Assembly (NCBI RefSeq): GCF_008974245.1
Contig: NZ_BBZI01000012.1
Coordinates: 186,001-250,000 of the forward strand
Source: Streptomyces abyssomicinicus
GTDB taxonomy: Bacteria; Actinomycetota; Actinomycetes; Streptomycetales; Streptomycetaceae
Direction of reading: 5' to 3'
Length of the DNA: 64,000 nucleotides
Under the pieces are notes generated by a model. It made no database searches. It saw only the letters and a program-made list of their open reading frames with translations, and was not told the DNA's origin. Positions 17,291-26,834 of this stretch are shown in pieces. A program made the position numbers and the translations under genes. Numbering within the stretch: position 1 is the stretch's first letter; the number at the start of each line of letters is the position of its first letter.

Positions 17291-18178
17291 TCATCCGGCC
17301 GGTTGAGCCGCATTCCTCTCGGTGTCCGAGTGCCGCCGGGCCATCACGTAACCGAAGGCGGTCGCGAGGATGTACATGAGGACCGAGTAGACGGCGCTGG
17401 GGATCGCGACCTCGGTGCTGTCCAGGACGCTGAGCGCGATGGTGAGTGCCACGGTCGTGTTGTGGATCCCGACCTCCATGGAACTTGCTATCGCCTGGCC
17501 CTTGTCGAGACGGAGCAGCCGTGCACCGCCGTAACCGAGGGTGAGGCTCGCGAGGCAGAAGATGCCGGTCACCCATCCGACCTGCTGCAAATAGTCGGCC
17601 AGATTCTCCCGCTCACCCAGCAGGGCGCTGACCGAGACGAGTACCAGCACGGCGATGGAGAAGATCCGGACCGGGCGGTCGGCGCGTGCGGCGAAGCCGG
17701 CGGAGCGCCGACGGATCGCCATGCCGAGTCCGACCGGGATGAGCACGATCGCGATCACCTGCACCACCTTGCCGAACTGCAGGCCGAGGTCGCCCTGGGC
17801 GTCGAAATGGCCGATGGCGAGGTTGGTGATGACCGGGATGGTGATGGCGGCGAGCACCGAGTTGATCGCGGTCAGTGTGATGTTGAGGGCCACGTCTCCG
17901 CGGAAGAGGTGACTGAAGAGGTTGGCGGTGGTCCCGCCCGGGGAAGCGGCCAGCAGCATCACGCCGACGGCGAGCAAGGGGGAGAGATCGAACATCTCGA
18001 CCAGCCCGAACGCCACGAGCGGGAGCACCAGCACCTGCAGCGCCAGCGCGACGACCACCGCCTTCGGTGTCCGGGTGACCCTCCTGAAGTCGTCGGTGGT
18101 CAGGGACAGCCCGAGGCCGAACATGATGATCGCCAGTGCGATCGGCAGGCCGGTGGTGATGAGTGCTGAGTCGTTCAT
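17291..18178 (-). CDS. bile acid:sodium symporter family transporter
   Basis: A 295-residue membrane protein of the BASS/SBF family with about nine hydrophobic helices. Family signatures are PIALAIIMFGLGLSLTTDDF at the start, LLAASPGGTTANLFSHLFRG (crossover region near the sodium sites) and MEVGIHNTTVALTIALS. Bacterial members import organic anions with sodium; the substrate cannot be read here. It stands alone between the DoxX gene and the SGNH remnant. The ATG at 18178 begins MNDSALITTGLPIALAI without a cleavable signal. Confidence 0.93.
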   Translation of the reverse strand: MNDSALITTGLPIALAIIMFGLGLSLTTDDFRRVTRTPKAVVVALALQVLVLPLVAFGLVEMFDLSPLLAVGVMLLAASPGGTTANLFSHLFRGDVALNITLTAINSVLAAITIPVITNLAIGHFDAQGDLGLQFGKVVQVIAIVLIPVGLGMAIRRRSAGFAARADRPVRIFSIAVLVLVSVSALLGERENLADYLQQVGWVTGIFCLASLTLGYGGARLLRLDKGQAIASSMEVGIHNTTVALTIALSVLDSTEVAIPSAVYSVLMYILATAFGYVMARRHSDTERNAAQPAG

Positions 18179-18379
18179 CGGTGTCTCTCAGGTTGGGAGG
18201 GGTGAGGACGGCGAGCGCGTTCCGGCCCGTGTGACGGGCCTCGAGCGGCGGGCGCTGTTCCATCGCGTCCGTGGCGATGGCCTTGGAGTCTGACCCACCG
18301 CCGAGCTGATGGCGAGGGGAGGCGTCAACGGCGCCCCCTTCGCCGCAGGATGTGCCTGCTCAGCTCAGGGCGCGTGGAC

Positions 18380-19107
18380 TCAACCGGTGCGAGTGGCGGA
18401 GAGGACCGCGGAGGCGAGGGCGTCGCCGATGGCCTGGGAACCGCTCGCGTTGGGGTGCAGCGGGGTGGCGGCGTGGGCGGGGACGAGGCCCTCGATGTAC
18501 CGGTCGGCGGGCGCCGCGCACACATCGTGGCCGATGCCGAGGGAGCAGGTGTCCACGAACGTCGCGCCCTGTTGCCGCGCCGTCGTCCTGAGCGTCGCGC
18601 CGAGGTGGTCGGTGGCGCCCTGGATGTAGGTGGCGTCGACGTCCCGGATCGGCTGGGTGGGGAAGCAGCCGCCGGGGCGGATGCAGTTGCCGTACCCGAT
18701 GACGAACACCTCGGCATGCGGCGCTCGTTGCCGGACCTGCTCGAGGGCGGCGGCGAACTTCGGCACCCAGGCGTCGATGCCGGCCTTCACGGTGTCGACG
18801 CCGCCCTTGGCGTTCTCGGCGGCGCCCTCGGCGGTCGCGATGCAGGCGGTGTCGCCGCACCACCGCGTGTTCAGCCTGCTCAACGGAGCGACATCACGGG
18901 CCACGAGGTCGGGCCGGCGGCCGGCCCTGGGGTCGGGGACGGTGGCGCGGTCGTGCCGGTGGCGGCAGCGGCCGGTGAGGCCGGCTCCACCTGGCCACCG
19001 TCATCGATGTCGCTTCCCGCGGAGTCGTCGGCTGGGCAACCGCTGATCACCTGCGAACGCTCTCCAGGGCGCGGCCGGCGAGGTAGGCGGCGGCCTCCGG
19101 CCGACAC
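18380..19107 (-). pseudogene. 5'-deleted SGNH/GDSL hydrolase
   Basis: The segment 18380-18904 encodes the last about 170 residues of a secreted SGNH hydrolase (VFVIGYGNCIRPGGCFPTQP, VDTCSLGIGHDVCAAPADRY, and PLHPNASGSQAIGDALAS with the catalytic His). The block with the GDS nucleophile and the G/N oxyanion residues is missing. Just upstream, in another frame (about 18900-19050), lies a lipoprotein-like stretch (ISGCPADDSAGSDIDDGGQ followed by Ala/Pro/Thr-rich sequence), probably its former secretion leader. An internal deletion plus frameshift explains both parts. Confidence 0.7.
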
Positions 19108-19420
19108 GCGTCGTGCGTCTCGCGCAGTCCGACGGGGGGCGCCGGCGGCGACCCGGTACGGGGAGGTTCACGGGGCGTACGAAGACGCCTACGACTGTGA
19201 CCAGGGCGCGTCGGGCGTGGCCAACGGCGTCGTCGGCCGCCCTCAGCGACGACGCGGTGAAGGTGAGCACCTTGCTCCGCGCGCCGGGGGCCACGGTGAT
19301 CAGGAGATCGGGTGACGGCGAGGGCCGGCACGGCAGCCGCCCTTCGGCGGCATCGTGGGCAAGGTCCGGCTCGGCAGGCTGAGGATCACTGTCTGCCGAG
19401 CCGGACGCGGAGTGGGCTGG
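19108..19420. other. intergenic stretch inside the decay zone
   Basis: No gene with a recognisable domain was found on either strand between the SGNH remnant and the MFS remnant. Short open frames are present but have no ribosome-binding site and no consistent codon bias. It may hold further unrecognisable gene debris. Confidence 0.5.
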
Positions 19421-20285
19421 TCAGCCCTTGACGAATTCAGGAGCCGGGCTGGGCTGGTCCGCCGCAGCGGAGCCTTCCACGCGGCGGGTCCGGGGCAGGG
19501 CGATCGAGACCACGGCGGCTACAACGCCGACGGCGCAGCCGATCGTCAGTCCCACACGGAAGCCTCCCTCGGAGATGAGGGCGTGGCCGTGGGTCGTGGC
19601 CGTCATCTGGGCGAGGACGACACCGATCACCGCGGCCCCGACCGAGCTGCCGAGGGAGCGCATCAGGGAGTTGAAGCTGTTGGCCGCGGACGTCTGGCTA
19701 CGCGGGACGACTCCCATGATGAGGGCCGGCATGGCGCCGTAGGCGATCCCCACACCCGCCTGGTGATCATGTGGGCGGTCATCAGGCCGGGGGCGGTGCC
19801 CATCAGGAACAGGGCGGCGACATGGCCGAGGGCTATGACCGTGGCGCCCACCGCCAGGGTGAACTTGGCACCGCGGGAGTCGATGAGCTTGCCGCCGACG
19901 GGGGAGAGGAAGACCTGGATCAGGCCGCCGGGCAGCATCCACAGGCCGGCGGCGAGCATCGACTGGCCCAGACCGTAACCGGTCTGGGTGGGCAGCATGA
20001 GGATCTGCGGGGTGATCAGCATGGTGGCGTACATGCCGATGCCCGTGAAGATCGACGCCACGTTGGTGAGGAGCACCTGCGGACGGACCGTGGTCCGCAG
20101 GTCGGCCAGCGGATCGGGGGTGCGCAGCTCCCACCAGCCCCAGGCGCCCAGCGTCACCACGGCGACGACGAAGCAGCCGAGGGTCGAGGCGGCGGTCCAG
20201 CCCCAGGTGGCTCCCTTGGAGACGGCGAGCAGGAAGCAGAGCAGTCCGACGCTGAGCGCGAAGGTGCTTCTGCGCCGCCGAGCCC
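19421..20285 (-). pseudogene. truncated, frameshifted MFS transporter (DHA2-like)
   Basis: Encodes only the last seven or so helices of a drug-efflux-type MFS permease: FALSVGLLCFLLAVSKGATW, ELRTPDPLADLRTTVRPQVL, GIGMYATMLITPQILMLPTQ, VFLSPVGGKLIDSRGAKFTL. The frame is then lost near 19762, in the codons for HMITQAGVGIAYG, where one base is missing or added. It resumes as AYGAMPALIMGVVPRSQTSA and GSSVGAAVIGVVLAQMTATT to the stop at 19421. The first half of the protein is absent, with no start codon or ribosome site at the break near 20285, so it cannot make a working pump. Confidence 0.82.
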
Positions 20286-20590
20286 ACCTAGGCCCTGACC
20301 GTCGCGGGCCGAGGCACGGGGGAGGAGCAGGGGCCACGGTGCCGGGAGCCTTCCGCGGTATGCGCGTCGACGCCGAGGCGTCCACTCCGTTCCTGTCGCC
20401 GGGAAGACGAGGCACCACCCCGCGCTGCCGGCGCAGTCGAGACGCGGCGCCCGATCTCGGTTGCGCGGCACGGAAACTCGCGTAGGGGCGTCCCGGAGAC
20501 TCTCCGCGGACCCGGCCCGCCTGTAGCGCGTCCTTGAGAGGGTTCGCCATCCGCGGATAGGGTGGCGGACAACCTTGACCGAACGAGGAG
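20286..20590. other. 305-base gap upstream of a hypothetical gene
   Basis: Nothing recognisable is encoded. The last 60 bases (20540-20590) are less GC-rich and probably contain the promoter of the following gene; the sequence immediately before the start is gaacgaggag. Confidence 0.4.
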
Positions 20591-21112
20591 TTGAGTGACG
20601 GCAAGGCTGAACACGGGTACGTGCAGGATCCGATTTTCGGCGCCTTCGCCGTCTGCCTGGACGATGCCACGGGCGAGCTGAGACTCGTGGGCGAGGCGCT
20701 CCCCGAGGTCGTCGTGCGTCGGGCGCAGGGAACGCAGCTTGAGGTGCACGTTCCCATCGGCTCCCGCGACGCCGACCGGCTCACCATGACGATCGGCGGA
20801 TCCGCCGCCCGGCTGGCGCCGGCCAAGGGCTTTCTCACCCGGACCTCCTACCGTGTGGACGTCCACCATGACAAGGTGCACTACCGGTTGATCCCCGTCA
20901 CCCTCGGGGAGAGCCGACTGCTCAGGGACGGCGTGGCCCTCGGGGTGTTCACCTCCACCGGCGACGGGGCGGTGACTGCCGAGTGGCAGGATGCGGCCGG
21001 GCAGGAACCGCAGGATGCCGCCGTGGGGTACAGCCTCGCCGCGTCCTTCGGGACGGGCGCTGAGCCCATGTGGAAGCTCACACTGGACGCGGCTCTCGCC
21101 CTGTTCTCCTGA
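20591..21112 (+). CDS. hypothetical protein
   Basis: A 173-residue protein I do not recognise. It is soluble, with alternating strands and turns (FGAFAVCLDDATGELRLVGE, SYRVDVHHDKVHYRLIPVTL, GVALGVFTSTGDGAVTAEWQ), consistent with a beta-rich domain, and has no signal peptide. The TTG at 20591 directly follows gaggag, which is too close for a normal ribosome site; a GTG at 20621 is the alternative. Codon use is typical of the genome. Its end overlaps the convergent esterase gene by 35 bases. Confidence 0.7.
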   Translation: MSDGKAEHGYVQDPIFGAFAVCLDDATGELRLVGEALPEVVVRRAQGTQLEVHVPIGSRDADRLTMTIGGSAARLAPAKGFLTRTSYRVDVHHDKVHYRLIPVTLGESRLLRDGVALGVFTSTGDGAVTAEWQDAAGQEPQDAAVGYSLAASFGTGAEPMWKLTLDAALALFS

Positions 21113-22385
21113 AGGATGGCAGCGGGCGCGAACAGGTCGACCTGGCCACGAACGCGATCCCGTCGTACTCCTGCGCGGGCACCAGCGGTGCCACGTGGAA
21201 CCGGTAGGTCAGCCGCGGGACGTTGGACCCGAAACTGCGCTGATACCGGGGGGCGCGTAGCCAGCGTCCGGCATCGGAGCCGGGATCCGCGGCACGCAGA
21301 TCGGCGAGATAGTCGCCGCGGACGGCGGCCGCGAGCCGTGACTCCACAGTCCTGCGGCTGAGCCCGACGCGGTGGGCGATCGCGTCCCCTTCCAGATCGT
21401 TCCCCTGGCGTGCGCGAAAGGACCCCTTGCCGAACAGCAGCCCGAGCGCGTAATAGGCTTCGCCGTGTCGCCGTCTCAGCCGACTGCCGAGTGACAGAAC
21501 TCCGTTCGCGTAGGTCCCCGTACCGACATGTCCGTTGTGCCCCCACACGGCGACCCGCCCGTCGGTGGCGTCCACGAGCGAGGTGACCGCCTCCGCCATG
21601 TGACGGTCGCGGACGGCCAGAGCGCTCTGTTCCGCATCCTCCGTCAGCACCGACCGCGTGACGAGGTCGGCGGCCCGGGCGAGGGCACCCGCATGCCATG
21701 CCGCCTCGTCGGCCGCGTCGGCGGTGGTGCGTTCGGCGAACTCCTCGCGGTGGCCCACCAGGAACGCGGCGAGCTCGTCGGCCGCGGCCCGTAGACGTTG
21801 TCCGGGATCCGGCAGCGATCCAGGTCGCGCCTCGGACAGTACGTCGAGCAGATCCGGTGCCTCTCGCTCCGGGGCCACCTTCCGGAGGAATTCCCGCACC
21901 ACGGCGGCCGAGTCCGCGCAGCGCTGCGGGTCGATGCCGACGAAGCTCACCTGTTCGGCCGCGGAGCGGTTGTGCTCCCGCATCCACTCGACCATGTGGA
22001 GAATCTCCTCGGTCCGCCAGGTCCAGAAGCCCAGACGGTCGACGAGCAACGCGGCGTCCCCCGGGCCACCGTGCACATAGGCGTCGATGGCGCGTGCCGC
22101 CGACTCGCTGGCCTCCATGGCCAGAGCCGTGCATCCCATCCGCAGGACGAGGAAGCGCAGCAGCCGGTGCTTCAACCGGAAGAACTCCCGGGTCCCGTGG
22201 GTGGATTCGCCCATGCCCAGGATGCGCACCTTACCGAACCACTGTCGCAGCGGCTCCAGTTCGTCCAGCGGCCCGTCCGCGGAGAGCGTCGTCAGAGGGA
22301 CGGCGTTCGCGGACAGCCAGGCCCCGAGTCCGTCAGGCAGGTTTCCCTCCTCGGTCGTACGGCCGTCCATGCCTGCGCTTTCCAT
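21078..22385 (-). CDS. erythromycin esterase-like family protein
   Basis: A 435-residue protein of the EreA/EreB-like (succinoglycan-biosynthesis-type) hydrolase family. It contains the signatures GMGESTHGTREFFRLKHR, with the glutamate and histidine used in catalysis, FVGIDPQ, and WGHNGHVGTGTYANGVLSLG with a second conserved His. Known members open macrolide lactone rings, but most homologues have unknown targets, so resistance cannot be assumed. The ATG at 22385 follows a strong site (gggaggga). No macrolide cluster lies nearby. Confidence 0.88.
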   Translation of the reverse strand: MESAGMDGRTTEEGNLPDGLGAWLSANAVPLTTLSADGPLDELEPLRQWFGKVRILGMGESTHGTREFFRLKHRLLRFLVLRMGCTALAMEASESAARAIDAYVHGGPGDAALLVDRLGFWTWRTEEILHMVEWMREHNRSAAEQVSFVGIDPQRCADSAAVVREFLRKVAPEREAPDLLDVLSEARPGSLPDPGQRLRAAADELAAFLVGHREEFAERTTADAADEAAWHAGALARAADLVTRSVLTEDAEQSALAVRDRHMAEAVTSLVDATDGRVAVWGHNGHVGTGTYANGVLSLGSRLRRRHGEAYYALGLLFGKGSFRARQGNDLEGDAIAHRVGLSRRTVESRLAAAVRGDYLADLRAADPGSDAGRWLRAPRYQRSFGSNVPRLTYRFHVAPLVPAQEYDGIAFVARSTCSRPLPSFRRTGREPRPV

Positions 22386-22444
22386 ATCGGCTCCCTCCCC
22401 GCCCCGGAGACGGAGCATGCCGACGGGCTCCGTTCAGCTCCCGG

Positions 22445-22932
22445 TCATCGCGCGAGGATCTCGGCCAGATCCCGCGCCGCCGCGGCGTATCCGTGCTCGG
22501 CGGCCACCCCGGCCGGATTCAGGACGACCTCGTCGACACCCGCACGACCGTATTCGAGCAGCCCTTCCGCCACCTCCGCGGCCGTGCCGTAAAGGAACGT
22601 GCCGGAGTTGACCAAGGCGCGTGCGCCGAGGTTGGGTTGGGCCGGATGCACCCGCAGACCCGCCCTGCGCAGCATGTCCGTGTAGTGCTGGGTGCCGAGA
22701 TGGGCGCCCGCGCCGGTGAACGCCAGGCGGTACGGGTTGCGGTCCGGCCGCTTCAGTGCCGCGTGCACACCGTCACCAGGCGCGGCACGGCTCGCCCGCC
22801 TCGGCCGCCCCTTTGCCCAGAGCGGGCACGAGGACGTCGCGGACATAGCCTGGTGGAGTCATCCAACTGATCGCGACATCAGCGACCCGGCCCGCCGCAC
22901 GCGCCAGCGCGGGCCGCAGCACACCCAGGCCG
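22445..22932 (-). pseudogene. LLM-class flavin oxidoreductase remnant
   Basis: The 3' part of an F420/FMN-dependent LLM oxidoreductase. It begins without a start codon at about 22932 (GLGVLRPALARAAGRVADVA, then ISWMTPPGYVRDVLVPALGK) and loses frame near 22780. It continues as ALKRPDRNPYRLAFTGAGAH, VNSGTFLYGTAAEVAEGLLE and GVDEVVLNPAGVAAEHGYAA. The N-terminal flavin-binding half is missing and has been replaced by a fragment of a lantibiotic dehydratase gene joined directly to it. Confidence 0.8.
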
Positions 22933-23866
22933 ATCAAGCAGCAGCCGCTGGTCCGACTCGGCCATGTAGACGTGCCGGGGAACGCCGAAGCGTGCCCGCC
23001 AGGCGAGCAGGTCGGTGGCCTCCTCGGCGGTCAGCCGCCATTGGGCGGGTCGCAGAGTCACCCGCCCCCGGGTTACCCGGGGCAGGAGGGGCGCGGACTC
23101 GAGCGGCCCCCAATGGAAGCCGGTGGGCATGACGTACCCGTCGTGCGAGACCTAGAGCATGAAGCGGGCGACGTTCGGGGCGAGCGACGGGTTGAGCATG
23201 TGGTGCTGCTCGACGACGATCTCGCGGTCGAGCCGCCTGGACCGCAGGTAGACGCGGCTGTCCGTGGCACCCACCAGGTTGTCGTCCAGCGCGATCACCC
23301 GGTGCTCGGGAACCGATGCAGGGGTGTGGACGGGGATTTCGTACGGCCGGATCGCCGGGCGCACAGCGACGTTGGCCGCCCTGCCGTAGGGCGGAAGGTG
23401 GGCGAGTTCGGCGTAGACCGCGTCGGGGTACAGGCGCTCCTCCTGCCGGGCGTAGGCTCGCAGTCGGTCCACCGACGTCTCGCCGAGCAGGTCGGAGAAG
23501 CGCCCGAAGGTCCGGCCGCTGTGGGCGAGGCCGTCGGGGCGGATCACCGCTCGCCACTCGCCCCGGTCGATCGCCTGCCGGTCGGCTGCGGCTATCTGCA
23601 GGGCATGGTCGGCGGCCAGTCGGTGGTGTCCGCGAGCGGGGCGATCCGGTCGACCCAGGTGTCGGTCAGCTCGACCTCACGCGAGTGGTTCCACCATGCC
23701 TGCCGGGCGAGTTCGACGAGGGCCTGGTCCATTCGCCGTGTGTCCGGCTGGGGTTGCGCGAGCAGCTCCACGTTGCGGGCCGGCTTGGTGTACGTGGGCG
23801 GGGCGTCGAGTCCCGCGTCGGCACTGAGCAGAGTCAGGATCGGTACACGCGTCCCAGCCCCGTAAA
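22933..23866 (-). pseudogene. lantibiotic dehydratase (LanB-type) N-domain fragment
   Basis: An internal piece of a LanB-like Ser/Thr dehydratase, the glutamylation half that modifies lanthipeptide precursors. From 23866 it reads GLDAPPTYTKPARNVELLAQ and ALVELARQAWWNHSREVELT. After a shift near 23590 come IRPDGLAHSGRTFGRFSDLL, VYAELAHLPPYGRAANVAVR and LRSRRLDREIVVEQHHMLNP. A TAG at 23154-23156, probably from GAG, interrupts RFML-VSHDGYV. It then continues through PTGFHWGPLESAPLLPRVTR and FGVPRHVYMAESDQRLLLD. Both ends of the gene are gone, and no precursor peptide, cyclase or transporter is nearby. Confidence 0.78.
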
Positions 23867-23989
23867 AACGCCCACACTCCGAGGCGAAGCCGTTCTCCGT
23901 CAGAGCCGGCTGCCTGTGAGGGAGTGTCCGGCACCACGCGAGAGGCGACGACGGCGTGCCGGACTGCAGGACTGCGGGGAAAGATCGGG

Positions 23990-24029
23990 CTGTGGGCTCT
24001 GGGCTGAACTTCGCGCTCAGAGCCCACAG
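23990..24029. terminator. hairpin terminator after hydroxybutyryl-CoA dehydrogenase
   Basis: A perfect 12-base inverted repeat (ctgtgggctctg and cagagcccacag) with a 16-base loop, lying nine bases beyond the stop codon of the minus-strand dehydrogenase gene. Confidence 0.8.
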
Positions 24030-24037
24030 TTGAGGCG

Positions 24038-24898
24038 TCAGCCGTAGGTGTAGAACCCCGACCCCGACTTCCGGCCGAGCCGGCCCGCGTCGACCATCCG
24101 CTGCAGCAGCGGGGGAGCGGCGTACAAGGGCTCCTTGTACTCCTCGTACATCGAGTACGCGACCGAGGCCACCGTGTCGAGACCGATCAGGTCGGCGAGC
24201 TTGAGCGGGCCCATCGGGTGGGCGCAGCCCATCTCCATGCCGTTGTCGATGTCCTCACGGCTGGCGATGCCCGACTCGAACATCCGGATCGCCGACAGCA
24301 GGTACGGGATCAGCAGCGCGTTGACGACGAAGCCGGAGCGGTCCTGGGCGCGGATGGAGTGCTTGCCGAGGGCCTTCTCGGCGAACAGCTGCGCCCGGCC
24401 GAGGGTGCCCTCGGAGGTGGTCAGCGCGGGGATCAGCTCGACGAGCTGCTGCACGGGCGCCGGGTTGAAGAAGTGGATGCCCACCACCTGGTCCGGACGC
24501 GAGGTGGCGACGGCCAGCTTCACGAGCGGGATGGAGGAGGTGTTGGAGGCGAGGATGGCGTCCGGGCGGGTGACCACCTGGTCCAGGACCTGGAAGATCT
24601 CCGTCTTGACCTGCTCGTTCTCGACGACGGCCTCGATCACCAGGTCACGGTCGTGGAACTCGCCGAGGTCGGTGGTGAAGTCCAGGCGCGCCTCGGTGGC
24701 CGCGCGCTCCTCCTCGGTGAGCTTGCCGCGCTCCACCGCCCGCTGGAGCGACGTGAAGACGCGGGTACGCCCGATCTCCAGGGCTTCGCCGGTGGCCTCG
24801 GCGACCTTCACGTCCAGACCGGCGCGGGCGCAGACCTCGGCGATGCCGGCTCCCATCTGGCCGGAGCCCACCACTCCCACGCGTTCGATGTCGCTCAC
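24038..24898 (-). CDS. 3-hydroxybutyryl-CoA dehydrogenase
   Basis: A 286-residue NAD(P)-dependent 3-hydroxyacyl-CoA dehydrogenase of the short PaaH/Hbd type. The Rossmann site is VGVVGSGQMGAGIAEVCARA at the start, the catalytic region is IHFFNPAPVQQLVELIPAL with His and later NALLIPYLLSAIRMFESG, and the C-terminal domain has GCAHPMGPLKLADLIGLDT. It interconverts acetoacetyl-CoA and 3-hydroxybutyryl-CoA, in PHB, butyryl-CoA or phenylacetate metabolism. The start is GTG at 24898, after aaaggga. It is a single-gene unit ended by a clear hairpin. Confidence 0.95.
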   Translation of the reverse strand: MSDIERVGVVGSGQMGAGIAEVCARAGLDVKVAEATGEALEIGRTRVFTSLQRAVERGKLTEEERAATEARLDFTTDLGEFHDRDLVIEAVVENEQVKTEIFQVLDQVVTRPDAILASNTSSIPLVKLAVATSRPDQVVGIHFFNPAPVQQLVELIPALTTSEGTLGRAQLFAEKALGKHSIRAQDRSGFVVNALLIPYLLSAIRMFESGIASREDIDNGMEMGCAHPMGPLKLADLIGLDTVASVAYSMYEEYKEPLYAAPPLLQRMVDAGRLGRKSGSGFYTYG

Positions 24899-25123
24899 AT
24901 CGTCCCTTTCGTGATCATCATCGGGTCGGACAGGGTGCCGTCGGTCGGCGCCTGCTCCGATCGAGCACGTTACCTTCGCGGCTCCGACGATCGATCATTC
25001 GGGTGGGGCATGCTGGGTGACCGATGTCTCAGCGGTACTGCCCGTGCCCGGGCGGCCGCGAAACGTGAGGGTCCGTGATCCGTCTCCACGCGGGGCCGGG
25101 GTGACCCGATGGAGGTACGGCTG

Positions 25124-26464
25124 ATGGCAGGGCTCACCCGCAGGACGTTCGCCGCCAGCGCGCTGGCCGCTCTTCCGGCGCTGTTCGCCACCGGAGCCGA
25201 AGCCGCCGGCGCCGAGACCGCGAGGGTCGGAGCGGCGAGGGCCGGACAGGCAGGGACCGGAGCTGGGGCCGGAGCCTCAGGGACCGGAGCCGCGGCGGCC
25301 GCCGTGCCGACGGCGGGTACCGGGGCCGCGCCCGCCGGCGGTCGCGCGGCGCCCGCCGGTGCGACGCGCGGGATGTGGCTGGCGACCGTGGCCAACCGCG
25401 ACTGGCCGTCCGCGCCGGGGCTGAGCGCGGCACGTCAGCGCGACGAGCTGCTGTGGTACCTGGACGCGGCGGTGAAGCGGCGGCTGAACACCGTGATCTT
25501 CCAGGTGCGGCCCACCGCGGACGCCCTGTGGCCCTCCCCGCACGAGCCCTGGTCGGCCTGCCTCACCGGGACCCAGGGCCGCAACCCCGGCTGGGACCCG
25601 CTGGGCACCGCCGTCGCCGAGGCGCACGCCCGGGGGCTGGAACTGCACGCCTGGTTCAATCCGTACCGGGTGGCCACGCACACCGACCCGTCCCGCCTGG
25701 TGGCCGGGCACCCCGCGCGCAGGAACCCGGACTGGGTGGTGCCGTACGGCGGCAAGCTGCACTACAACCCGGGCCTGCCCGAGGTGCGCGCCTTCGTCGA
25801 GGACGCGATCCTCGACGCGGTGGAGCGGTACCCGGTGGACGCCGTCCACTTCGACGACTACTTCTACCCGTACCCGGTCGCCGGGCAGACCTTCGACGAC
25901 AAGGCCGCCCACAAGGCGCACGGTGACGCGTTCTCCACCCGCGCCGCGTGGCGACGCAACAACATCGACCTGCTGGTGAGGGAGACCTCCGCGCGGGTCC
26001 ACGCCGCCCGCCCGGGCACCCGGTTCGGGATCAGCCCGTTCGGCGTCTGGCGCAACGCGAGCACCGACCCGCGCGGCTCGCAGACCCGTGCCGGGGTGCA
26101 GACCTACGACGACCTGCACGCGGACACCCGTACCTGGGTGCGGGAGGGCTGGATCGACTACGTCGTGCCGCAGCTGTACTGGCACATCGGACAGAGCGCC
26201 GCCGACTACGCCGTGCTCGCCGAATGGTGGGCGGACACGGCGCGCGGCACGCCGACGGCCCTCTACCTCGGAGAGGCGCTCTACAAGGCCGGCGACCCGG
26301 CGCAGGCCGCGGCCTGGCAGGACCCGCGCGAACTCTCCCGCCACCTCGAGCTCGCGGCGGCACTGCCCGAGGTGGGGGGCCACGTCTTCTTCTCGGCGAA
26401 GGAGGTCGTGGCGGACCGGAACGGCGCGCTGGCCCGCGTCGTCGCGGACCACTACGCCGGCTGA
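25124..26464 (+). CDS. secreted family-10-like glycosidase (GHL10)
   Basis: A 446-residue protein with a Tat-type signal (LTRRTFAASALAALPALFAT) followed by a low-complexity Ala/Gly linker to about residue 85. The TIM-barrel domain follows, related to YngK/DUF187 proteins: RGMWLATVANRDWPSAPGLS, LNTVIFQVRPTADALWPSPH, AVHFDDYFYPYPVAGQTFDD, FGISPFGVWRNASTDPRGSQ and YVVPQLYWHIGQ. The acidic FDDYF and aromatic surface suit glycoside hydrolysis, probably at the cell wall. The ATG at 25124 is preferred over 25109 because ggaggt lies seven bases before it. Confidence 0.9.
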   Translation: MAGLTRRTFAASALAALPALFATGAEAAGAETARVGAARAGQAGTGAGAGASGTGAAAAAVPTAGTGAAPAGGRAAPAGATRGMWLATVANRDWPSAPGLSAARQRDELLWYLDAAVKRRLNTVIFQVRPTADALWPSPHEPWSACLTGTQGRNPGWDPLGTAVAEAHARGLELHAWFNPYRVATHTDPSRLVAGHPARRNPDWVVPYGGKLHYNPGLPEVRAFVEDAILDAVERYPVDAVHFDDYFYPYPVAGQTFDDKAAHKAHGDAFSTRAAWRRNNIDLLVRETSARVHAARPGTRFGISPFGVWRNASTDPRGSQTRAGVQTYDDLHADTRTWVREGWIDYVVPQLYWHIGQSAADYAVLAEWWADTARGTPTALYLGEALYKAGDPAQAAAWQDPRELSRHLELAAALPEVGGHVFFSAKEVVADRNGALARVVADHYAG

Positions 26465-26609
26465 CCGCCCCGTCGGCTGACCGACCCGTCGGCGGGGCCG
26501 GCCGGCCCCGCCAAGTCCGCCGACCGTGACCGCCGCGTGTCAGGTCCACGGGCGGTCAGGTCCGCAGACGGCCAGCACTTCAGATGGCCAGGTCTACGAA
26601 CGGCCAGGT
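26465..26609. repeat. short imperfect repeats between genes
   Basis: The 145 bases between the glycosidase and the DUF1918 gene are made of short reiterated words (gaccgacccgtcgg-like, then four ggtc(c/t)(a/g)cg/gccag-like units, two of them nearly identical: ggccaggtctacgaacgg and ggccaggtctacaaacgg). There is no gene. It may act as a transcript end for the two convergent genes. Confidence 0.5.
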
Positions 26610-26834
26610 CTACAAACGGTGGCTGCCGGCGGCGGTGACGCCGGGGCCCGTGGTCAGGTGCTTGACCTCGGTGTCCGGGCCGGGCCACAGCATCGCCTCG
26701 CTGCCGTCCTCGAAGCGGACGCGGTAGGGCGGGGCGCCGTCGGGACCGAGGACCTCGGTCACCTCGGCGGTCCGGTCGCCCGCACCGACCACCCTGCCGT
26801 GCGTCACCAGCATGTCACCCACTTGCGCGTACAT
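26610..26834 (-). CDS. DUF1918 domain protein
   Basis: A 74-residue protein matching the DUF1918 family, a small beta-barrel common in actinobacteria: MYAQVGDMLVTHGRVVGAGD, AEVTEVLGPDGAPPYRVRFE, then DGSEAMLWPGPDTEV. Structural relatives resemble SH3-like nucleic-acid binders, but the function is unknown. The ATG at 26834 gives the usual start for the family. It is a single gene, convergent with the glycosidase and divergent from the acetyltransferase. Confidence 0.88.
   Translation of the reverse strand: MYAQVGDMLVTHGRVVGAGDRTAEVTEVLGPDGAPPYRVRFEDGSEAMLWPGPDTEVKHLTTGPGVTAAGSHRL

Noticed and set aside
21078..22385. Macrolide-resistance gene as a firm call
   Set aside because: The fold and motifs are of the erythromycin esterase family, but most members have unknown targets and no macrolide cluster is nearby.
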